Below, piece by piece: positions 25,558 through 30,045 of a stretch of 30,045 bases of DNA. The stretch lies in assembly GCA_004556395.1 (NCBI GenBank), contig SFHK01000025.1, forward strand, positions 1 to 30,045, written 5' to 3'. Origin of the DNA: Clostridiales bacterium (lineage in GTDB: Bacteria; Bacillota; Clostridia; Christensenellales; Aristaeellaceae). Numbering within the stretch: the first letter of the stretch is position 1; the number at the start of each line of letters is the position of its first letter. The notes beneath the pieces are model-generated. The model did no database searches. It had not been told where the DNA came from and worked only from the letters and a program-made list of their open reading frames with translations. Both the position numbers and the translations under genes were made by a program.

Positions 25558-26442
25558 ATGTCCACGAAGCAATCGAGGCTCACGCTGCCTGACTGCGCCC
25601 TGATGGTCGTTCTCGCAATGGCCATGGCCGTCAACTACCAGATTTTCATTCTGCAGAACGCCTTCGCGCCGGCCGGCATCAACGGTATCGCCACGATGGT
25701 TCAGTACCTGTTCCATTTCAGCATCGGCTACATGTCGCTGATCATCAACGTCCCGCTGGCGATCTTCGCGTTCTTCTATGTCGACCGCGCCTTCACCGTA
25801 AAAACCTTCATCTTTACCCTCTCGTTCTCCGGCTTTCTGCTGCTTCTGCAAAACAATGTCATCGACGTAAGCCGGTTTATCTACCACACGAACGACGGCC
25901 GCAGCACGATTCTCGCCCCCATCGCTTCCGGCACGATCAACGGCCTGATCTACGGCGCGACGGTGCGCCGCGGCGGCAGCACCGGCGGCACCGACTTTCT
26001 CGCGGCCTATATGCATAAAAAGCGCCCGGAATATTCGTTGATGCGCGTAATCTTCTACTTCAACACCATCGTGGCGCTGGTTTCCTACTTCGTATATGAT
26101 TTCAACGTGGAGCCCGTCATCCTCTGCATCCTGTACAGCTATGTCACCTCCCTCGTGAGCGACAAGATCATTCAGGGCGGCGAACAGGCGCTGAAGATCG
26201 AAATGATCTCCTCCCATCCGCAGGAGGTCACTGAAATGCTGATTCGCGAGCTGCGCCACAGCGTCACTATCCTCTCCGCCACCGGCGGCTACAGCGGCCA
26301 GCCCAAGACGATGCTCATCTGCGTCATCAATAAGCACCAGTTCACCCGGTTTATGGAAATCATCAGCCGCTTCCCGGACACCTTCGCGTGCGTGTCAAAC
26401 GTGAACCAGACGCTGGGCAACTTCAAGCATATCTCCCACTAA
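25558..26442 (+). CDS. YitT-family membrane protein
   Basis: A 294-residue protein of the YitT family (DUF161 plus C-terminal DUF2179), whose function is not settled. About five or six membrane segments fill residues 12-200, including the family feature GGSTGGTDFLAAYMHKKRP in the middle. The last 80 residues form the soluble DUF2179-like domain, from QALKIEMISSHPQEVTEMLI on. GGGAGGG lies nine bases before the ATG. A TATAAT at 25518-25523 is the only good promoter element seen; no -35 box is convincing. It is the last chromosomal gene before the prophage boundary. Confidence 0.9.
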   Translation: MSTKQSRLTLPDCALMVVLAMAMAVNYQIFILQNAFAPAGINGIATMVQYLFHFSIGYMSLIINVPLAIFAFFYVDRAFTVKTFIFTLSFSGFLLLLQNNVIDVSRFIYHTNDGRSTILAPIASGTINGLIYGATVRRGGSTGGTDFLAAYMHKKRPEYSLMRVIFYFNTIVALVSYFVYDFNVEPVILCILYSYVTSLVSDKIIQGGEQALKIEMISSHPQEVTEMLIRELRHSVTILSATGGYSGQPKTMLICVINKHQFTRFMEIISRFPDTFACVSNVNQTLGNFKHISH

Positions 26443-26534
26443 CAAACCCGCGCCCGCGATCCGCTTATAGTCCTCTCCCCTGATTTGACCGATTACAGAA
26501 ATCATGTTACACTCCAACAAAGATATGTGCACAG

Positions 26535-26574
26535 AAAAACTCCTGTAAACCGACATCGCTGTCGTTCACAGGAG
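26535..26574 (-). terminator. rho-independent terminator of the tRNA-Pro locus
   Basis: On the minus strand CTCCTGT-GAAC-GACA pairs with TGTC-GGTT-TACAGGAG around a GCGA loop with one bulged base, followed by TTTTT (26535-26539). It starts 7 nt past the last base of the tRNA fragment, so it is the original tRNA terminator and marks the chromosomal side of the junction. Confidence 0.85.
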
Positions 26575-26580
26575 CTTCCA

Positions 26581-26622
26581 TCGAGGTGACAGGATTTGAA
26601 CCTGCGACCTTTTGGTCCCGAA
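26581..26622 (-). other. attachment site: 3' fragment of tRNA-Pro(CGG)
   Basis: These 42 bases on the minus strand equal tRNA positions 32 to 73: anticodon loop TTCGGGA, anticodon-stem 3' half CCAAA, variable loop, T-arm GCAGG-TTCAAAT-CCTGT, acceptor 3' half CACCTCG and discriminator A. No CCA is encoded. Upstream on the same strand the bases do not pair with the anticodon stem and no D-arm or 5' acceptor half exists, so this is not a complete tRNA. Such a piece is what a tyrosine-recombinase element leaves at one end after crossing over in the anticodon loop. Confidence 0.85.
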
Positions 26623-27430
26623 GGGCGCTGACAAACTCGCCGCTATCAGAAAGCGCAATTTTGCTGATTTCTCCACAGGTTTTCCACAATTCTGTTGGTT
26701 TGCAGCGCCGTTTTTATGCCGTGTTTCGGGTATTTCCCCCCAATTTTTCCCCCAATTCTCCGCCCCAGCCCGTGCCGATTTCGGCGGCATGGCCCAGCGA
26801 AAAATAAAGCCTATGTAAAATAAACTGTAATTTCTGTAATACCTGTTAGGCCGTCAGATTGCTACATTATAGGCGGCTCCATGGTCATGCCTAACACTTT
26901 ATTATTCTAACTGTTATGAAGAAAATAAAGTGTTAGGTCATGGGGTAGCCCCCCTGAAAATTCTGGCCACGCGCTATTAACGCTTGGCCCCCTGCCGGTG
27001 TTCGCAACCCCCATGATCGAAATCGAAGATAGGGGGGGATGGTGTTAGCCGCACGCGTCCCGATCTGTTTTTCTGATGATCTCGCGCGAAATCTTTTTGA
27101 TAAAAGTGCAGCGTAAAATAAAAAAAAGACTGCTTCCAATATCCGCGTTGCCCGCTCCCTCCATTAATGGCGTTTGTTTGCATGGCATCGGTGATGGTGC
27201 GCGCCTGTCCGGCGCTTCCGCGCTCCGCGCCGCCGATGGCCGCAAGCGGCCACGCTGCACCGCATGCAGGCGCTGCGCGCCCATCCTGCGTTCGTTTGCC
27301 GTCGCCTATTACTTCCCTCCCCCGCGCCGCAAACCTGCACAGGCTCTTCCTGTGCGCCTCTGTAAGCGATTTTAGCAACGCACGGGTAGGATTCCTGTCC
27401 CGCTGCTGTAAAAAACGCCGTAGAAACGAC
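26623..27430. other. prophage end without a recognisable gene
   Basis: I see no gene I can support in these 800 bases. Short open frames exist on both strands but have low-complexity or improbable sequences and no ribosome sites. Features present: a near-duplicate pair of C-runs at 26738-26756, an isolated TATAAT on the minus strand at 26866-26871, the inverted repeat at 26883-26942, a GC-rich imperfect palindrome near 26966-26990, and several small perfect hairpins (for example 27338-27354 and around 27236-27253). Confidence 0.5.
26883..26942. repeat. 14-bp perfect inverted repeat flanked by 7-bp direct repeats
   Basis: CCTAACACTTTATT (26890-26903) and its exact complement at 26924-26937 flank a 20-bp spacer. 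GGTCATG occurs at 26883-26889 and again at 26936-26942. No T-run follows on either strand, so it is unlikely to be a terminator. It could be a recombinase arm site, an operator or a small inserted element. Confidence 0.7.
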
Positions 27431-27476
27431 AAAAAAGGCGGCGCTATTCCCGTACAATCTCAGGAATAACGCCGCC
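27431..27476 (-). terminator. second terminator downstream of the lysis module
   Basis: On the minus strand GGCGGCGTTATTCC pairs with GGAATAGCGCCGCC (13 of 14 positions) around a 12-base loop, followed by TTTTTT (27431-27436). It closes the transcript that would run through the broken holin. Confidence 0.8.
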
Positions 27477-27557
27477 CTGGTTCGCGGTTTTCTTGATGTG
27501 AAGATCTCTTTTGACGCCGCACCGCGGGTGCTTATGCCGAATATTACGGGTTTTCAT
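27444..27557 (-). CDS. possible 37-residue phage peptide
   Basis: An ATG at 27557 overlaps the last codons of the broken holin, and the frame runs 37 codons to a TAG inside the terminator hairpin (begins MKTRNIRHKHPRCG, ends VIPEIVRE). GGCGG just upstream could act as a ribosome site. The overlap is typical of phage genes, but the peptide resembles nothing I know and its 3' part is dictated by the hairpin, so it may be chance. Confidence 0.2.
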   Translation of the reverse strand: MKTRNIRHKHPRCGVKRDLHIKKTANQGGVIPEIVRE

Positions 27558-27733
27558 TTCCGCCTTCGTCCGACTGGCCCGCATCGCTGCCCTTGGCCTT
27601 CAGCGCGCAGTTTTCCAGAATAGACCGCCCCTCGTTGGCGATGTAACATGATCTTGCCGCCGATCACGCCGTCCATCTGTACGGACAGCAGCACCACCAG
27701 CATGATGACAGCTTTCGATACACCACATTCCAT
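27544..27733 (-). pseudogene. remnant of a phage holin (Holin_4_1 / TcdE type)
   Basis: From an ATG at 27733 the minus strand reads GVSKAVIMLVVLLSVQMDGVIGGK, the first conserved membrane segments of this holin family in shortened form. A different frame then continues at once with CYIANEGRSILENCALKAKG to a TAA at 27544-27546. That second part is the highly conserved family end (xYIANExxSILENxA). The join lies near 27645, where the frame changes and roughly a dozen or more residues of the middle are missing, so the gene is broken. In frame, a TAG lies eight codons before the ATG, so the N-terminus is also doubtful. An intact holin-like gene is found upstream at 27940. Confidence 0.7.
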
Positions 27734-27875
27734 CGCTGCCTTTTTGGCAGGCTAAGAGCGCCATTTCCGGCGCCCTGAAGTCTCGTTCCGCTATTCCCTT
27801 TTCGCGTCCAACAAATGTTTGTGGGAAGGGGAGGTTTTCATCCCCACGATCGAAGTGTTTTTCCCAAAAAGCAAC

Positions 27876-27912
27876 AAAAAAAGAGTGCGCAGAGCCGAAA
27901 TTGCTCTGCGCA
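27876..27912 (-). terminator. rho-independent terminator of the prophage lysis operon
   Basis: On the minus strand TGCGCAGAGC pairs perfectly with GCTCTGCGCA around a 7-base loop, followed after three bases by a run of seven T's (27876-27882). It begins 28 bp past the holin stop. Confidence 0.9.
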
Positions 27913-27939
27913 TTGAGAGGAATGGTCTTCGCCTTTCGA

Positions 27940-28272
27940 TCACGCGTCGGGCGTCTGTTCTTCCTCTCGCGGGTTCTTCGCATCGTCCGAGCCGGGCAGG
28001 ACGCGCTTCAGCGCGGCATAGCCGCCGTTGGCGGCCAGAGATACCATTGCGCCGTTCAGCACGGTGAGCGCGGCGCTCTGGGCGCTGAGCGTGCCGGTAA
28101 ACCACGCGGCGAGGATCAATATGCCGCACGCCAGCAGCCAGCTAAAAAGCTGGGTCGGGATGCGGCGGATGCCAGGCAAGCTCTTGGTCAGCTCCGTCAG
28201 CAATACCACCGCTGCCAACGCGCCTGCAAAGGTTCCGAGATCGCTCCAGTCAAAAAAGCTCATATCCATCAT
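27940..28272 (-). CDS. phage holin-like membrane protein
   Basis: A 110-residue protein with about three hydrophobic segments: LGTFAGALAAVVLLTELTK, FSWLLACGILILAAWFTG and AALTVLNGAMVSLAANGGYA. The charged C-terminus ends EEEQTPDA. Small size, membrane segments and position just downstream of the endolysin support a holin, which would open the membrane at lysis. Start: an ATG at 28287 overlaps the previous stop (ATGA-type coupling), but GGGAG five bases before the ATG at 28272 makes that the better start. Experimental holin function is inferred from context. Confidence 0.75.
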   Translation of the reverse strand: MMDMSFFDWSDLGTFAGALAAVVLLTELTKSLPGIRRIPTQLFSWLLACGILILAAWFTGTLSAQSAALTVLNGAMVSLAANGGYAALKRVLPGSDDAKNPREEEQTPDA

Positions 28273-28283
28273 TTTTTCTCCCT

Positions 28284-28547
28284 TCATTCCTTTGGCCTGT
28301 GAAAGTCCTCAAGGTCGCTGATGCGATGATTCGCAACCTTGATCTGCTCTTCCAGCACGGGAACACGTCGCGCGAAGTTATTGTGCTCGCGCACTTCGCG
28401 TGTTAGCTCGTCGATTTTTGTGTCTGTGATCGCTTGGCGTACCTCCAGCTTGTGATCCATCTCCGCCGCCTGCCTCCGGCTTAGAATGATGTTGCTTACG
28501 ATGCTGGCTGCCGCTGCAATCAGCGCGGCGATCACCGCTTCTGTCAT
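28284..28547 (-). CDS. small phage membrane protein with coiled coil, XhlA-like
   Basis: An 87-residue protein with one N-terminal membrane segment (AVIAALIAAAASIVSNIILS) followed by a charged coiled coil (KIDELTREVREHNNFARRV, then VLEEQIKVANHRISDLEDF). Proteins of this layout sit between endolysin and holin in many Clostridia prophages and resemble XhlA in having a coiled coil and a membrane segment, though here the membrane segment is N-terminal. It probably assists lysis. It starts 14 bp after the endolysin stop, with a G-rich ribosome site, and its stop overlaps an ATG of the holin frame. Confidence 0.7.
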   Translation of the reverse strand: MTEAVIAALIAAAASIVSNIILSRRQAAEMDHKLEVRQAITDTKIDELTREVREHNNFARRVPVLEEQIKVANHRISDLEDFHRPKE

Positions 28548-28561
28548 CCTTCATTCCCCCT

Positions 28562-29461
28562 TCAGCCCAGCGCGCCGTGGATTTCGCCGTTATACAGGCT
28601 GATCAGCGCGATGGCCTTCGCCTCGGGCACTCCGTGCAGCGTCACGGTGTAGGTGTTATCCTGACCCGCATTCAGCGCCGCCAGCGTCGCCTCTCCGGCG
28701 ATCCCGTCCGCGGTCAAGCCGCGGTCAAGCTGGAACGTCTTGACGGCCTCAACGGTTTCCTTGCCGTATTCGCCGTCTGCTCCGTACTTTGGCAGGCTGT
28801 AGCCCAGCTCCATCAGCCGCATTTGCAGCTTGCGCACATCCTCGCCGCGCATGCCGCGCTTGAGCGTCGTGCGCGCCTCCGTCTCCACGTCATCCGCCGC
28901 CGTCTCCGCCTTGGCGCCGTCCGACAGCACGACGACCGTGTGTCCCTGCGTGCGGGTTACGAGGATGTCGCCGCGGCGCAGATAGGCGCTCTGGTCGGTA
29001 TAGCGCCCCTCCTTCAGCTCGATGAACTCGCCGGAGCGCAAAAGGACGCTCGCTTCATTTGAAGTGCGAAAGTTTTCCACCAGAATCCCCGCATAGGCCA
29101 GACACACGCGCACAAGTGCCGAGCAGTCCGTCTCGCAGGGCGTTTCGACCCGCACGGGGTCAAAATCTACGCCTTTGGCGGCGTTATACAAAGAGTCCCT
29201 CTGATACTGGTCATAGCCGATGTTTGCGTTGTCGCAGGCCGCCTGCATGGCACGCGCGATTTTCTCGGCCTTGTCTGCGCTTTTGCATCTCAGCACGCGC
29301 CAGCCCTTTTTGTGTTTATACCACGATTGGGTGCTGACTTCCTTTCCCGTTTGGTCGCCTGCCTTGCCCCCACTGATCCTTCCACGCTCATCGATACGCG
29401 CCGAACCAACCACCACATTTGGCATAGCCTCCACCACCCTTCCATTTTTAACAACTGTCAT
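28562..29461 (-). CDS. phage endolysin: cysteine amidase plus peptidoglycan-binding domain
   Basis: A 299-residue endolysin-type protein. The catalytic part (about 15-180) has the NlpC/P60/CHAP-like pattern: nucleophile C113 in ETDCSALVRVCLAYAG and histidine H174 in TQGHTVVVLSDG. Residues 198-264 form a PG_binding_1 domain (LKRGMRGEDVRKLQMRLMEL, then AVKTFQLDRGLTADG). A 30-residue end (YTVTLHGVPEAKAIALIS) resembles a short SPOR-like strand-helix unit. It has no signal peptide, as expected when a holin releases it. The start codon overlaps the upstream gene's stop by four bases, so it is probably translated by coupling. Confidence 0.85.
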   Translation of the reverse strand: MTVVKNGRVVEAMPNVVVGSARIDERGRISGGKAGDQTGKEVSTQSWYKHKKGWRVLRCKSADKAEKIARAMQAACDNANIGYDQYQRDSLYNAAKGVDFDPVRVETPCETDCSALVRVCLAYAGILVENFRTSNEASVLLRSGEFIELKEGRYTDQSAYLRRGDILVTRTQGHTVVVLSDGAKAETAADDVETEARTTLKRGMRGEDVRKLQMRLMELGYSLPKYGADGEYGKETVEAVKTFQLDRGLTADGIAGEATLAALNAGQDNTYTVTLHGVPEAKAIALISLYNGEIHGALG

Positions 29462-29625
29462 GTACTGCGTTCGATTTCTGCCAGCAGCTCGCCGCGCTGC
29501 CGTTCCAGCGCCTTGTCGTCCGTTTCCACGCCGTGCATGCTTAACAGCTCCGCCTGCTGGCGGATGATCTGCTGCGCCCTGTCCAGCAGGTCACACAGGC
29601 GGCATATCACTTCAAGGTTGCTCAT
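29458..29625 (-). CDS. small phage protein of unknown function
   Basis: A 55-residue protein (MSNLEVICRLCDLLDRAQQI, then an Arg/Gln/Glu-rich helix ending LLAEIERST) that is probably a single coiled or helical unit. Similar short proteins lie between tail and lysis genes in Clostridia prophages. Their role is not known to me. The start is uncertain: ATG 29625 gives a 14-bp overlap with the previous gene; ATG 29640 and GTG 29649 are in frame and have a GAGGAAG nearby. The 3' end overlaps the endolysin start. Confidence 0.6.
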   Translation of the reverse strand: MSNLEVICRLCDLLDRAQQIIRQQAELLSMHGVETDDKALERQRGELLAEIERST

Positions 29626-30022
29626 GCAGCCGTTCGCCATCTTCCTCACTGCCCGGTGCCGTGGGCCACTGGATGGCCAGCGGCCAGCCTTCCTGCTGTG
29701 GCAGGTCGCGCAGCATCTGCCGGTATTCCGCCCAGCTGCCCACCAGCGCCTCGCCCAGCGCGCGCAGGAAGGAAAGCCATGCCGTAAATGTCGCCCCGCT
29801 GGGCACTTGCAGGCCCAGCCTGTCCAGCGCCATCTCGGCGTCGCTGTCCTTCAGCAGCCGGTTGCGGATGGCCCGTGCGATTTCGGCGGCGGTGTCCGCG
29901 TCCTCAGCGTCAATGGCCGCCTGAAGCGCAGCCGCCTGCACGTCGGGCAGCTCGGAGCGCTGCTTGTCGGCCAGCGCTTCCATGCGTGCGCGCCGGATGC
30001 TGTCCTCTTGATTGGTGTTCAT
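29612..30022 (-). CDS. phage tail-assembly-chaperone-like protein
   Basis: A 136-residue protein. The N-terminal two thirds are helical and charged, and the C-terminal part contains WAEYRQMLRDLPQQEGWPLA followed by QWPTAPG, the hallmark of small tail-assembly chaperones and tail-fibre assembly proteins (ALRDLxxQxGWPxxxxWP). Such proteins help build the phage tail and lie between tail-fibre and lysis genes, as here. GAGGGAG precedes the ATG at 30022. The gene upstream (beyond the window) is probably a tail fibre or baseplate protein. Confidence 0.7.
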   Translation of the reverse strand: MNTNQEDSIRRARMEALADKQRSELPDVQAAALQAAIDAEDADTAAEIARAIRNRLLKDSDAEMALDRLGLQVPSGATFTAWLSFLRALGEALVGSWAEYRQMLRDLPQQEGWPLAIQWPTAPGSEEDGERLHEQP

Positions 30023-30045
30023 GGTTCTCCCTCGCTTTCTTTGTT

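Larger units (their letters stand above)
26581..30045. mobile_element. left end of a prophage integrated in tRNA-Pro (partial)
   Basis: From the tRNA fragment to the window edge the content changes to phage genes, all on the minus strand: tail-assembly-chaperone-like protein, small protein, endolysin, small membrane protein, holin, then a broken holin and terminators. Several neighbours overlap by 4-14 bp, typical of phage late operons. The lysis module lies next to this junction, so the integrase, the intact tRNA-Pro(CGG) and the rest of the phage should lie to the right, outside the window. Confidence 0.8.

Noticed and set aside
26485..26513. Plus-strand promoter-like pair TTGACC-N17-TACACT after the YitT gene
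   Set aside because: No gene follows on that strand; it would only run against the tRNA terminator. Probably chance.
26581..26660. Complete tRNA-Pro gene
   Set aside because: Bases upstream of the anticodon loop cannot pair with the anticodon stem and there is no D-arm or 5' acceptor half. Only the 3' part is present.
26507..26790. Short minus-strand frames reading KVAGSNPVTS or RSQVQILSPR
   Set aside because: This is the well-known artefact of translating a tRNA T-arm. The N-terminal parts show no clear integrase sequence, so I did not call an integrase remnant.
26977..27432. 150-residue minus-strand frame in the prophage end
   Set aside because: Lacks a ribosome site, has uneven composition, and no part resembles a known phage or integrase protein.

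Overview
The window reads as GC-rich Clostridia-type (Gram-positive, Bacillota) chromosome that runs into the edge of a prophage near the right end. Support: strong AGGAGG-like ribosome sites, sigma-A promoters, a CUT1 transporter with an AraC regulator that carries its own membrane sensor, comEC next to holA, PBP5-type carboxypeptidases, a PepF-type peptidase and a YitT protein. An order within Clostridia cannot be fixed from this window.

Region by region. (1) 1-9300: a glycan-use locus. A NahK-like sugar kinase (+) faces a five-gene minus-strand operon: solute-binding protein, two permeases, a membrane-bound AraC regulator and a GH127/DUF1680 glycosidase. One good promoter lies upstream, and a strong hairpin separates the binding-protein gene from the permease genes. 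No transporter ATPase is present, so one must be supplied from elsewhere. (2) 9420-13210: single or paired minus-strand genes, each with a recognisable promoter: a threonine-aldolase-like enzyme followed by a frameshifted YgjV-type membrane protein, a BFD-like [2Fe-2S] protein, and an M3 oligoendopeptidase. (3) 13220-17902: a probable minus-strand operon of MBL-fold hydrolase, comEC, holA and a small secreted protein, ending at a strong terminator. (4) 18000-21000: two PBP5-family D,D-carboxypeptidases with near-identical promoter layouts. The larger has a TTG start, a C-terminal membrane segment, a long basic tail, and a diverged second copy of the tail's end just past its stop codon. (5) 21012-25460: a 990-residue, extremely acidic, repeat-bearing protein with a C-terminal membrane segment and a three-hairpin leader, divergent from a two-gene operon of unknown function. 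(6) 25558-26442: a YitT-family membrane protein. (7) 26581-30045: the left end of a prophage inserted in tRNA-Pro(CGG). Only the 42-nt 3' part of the tRNA is here, still followed by the tRNA's terminator. Inside the element come about 0.8 kb with no gene I can support, a broken holin, and then the lysis module: holin, small membrane protein, endolysin, small protein, tail-assembly-chaperone-like protein. The intact tRNA-Pro and the integrase are predicted beyond the right edge.

The most interesting undescribed candidate is the acidic tail-anchored protein (21064-24036). It has nine tandem Arg/Lys-Asp repeats, five short basic-hydrophobic islands set in acidic spacers, a structured leader, and a neighbour with an oppositely charged membrane tail. 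Its function is unknown and any role proposed here is inference.
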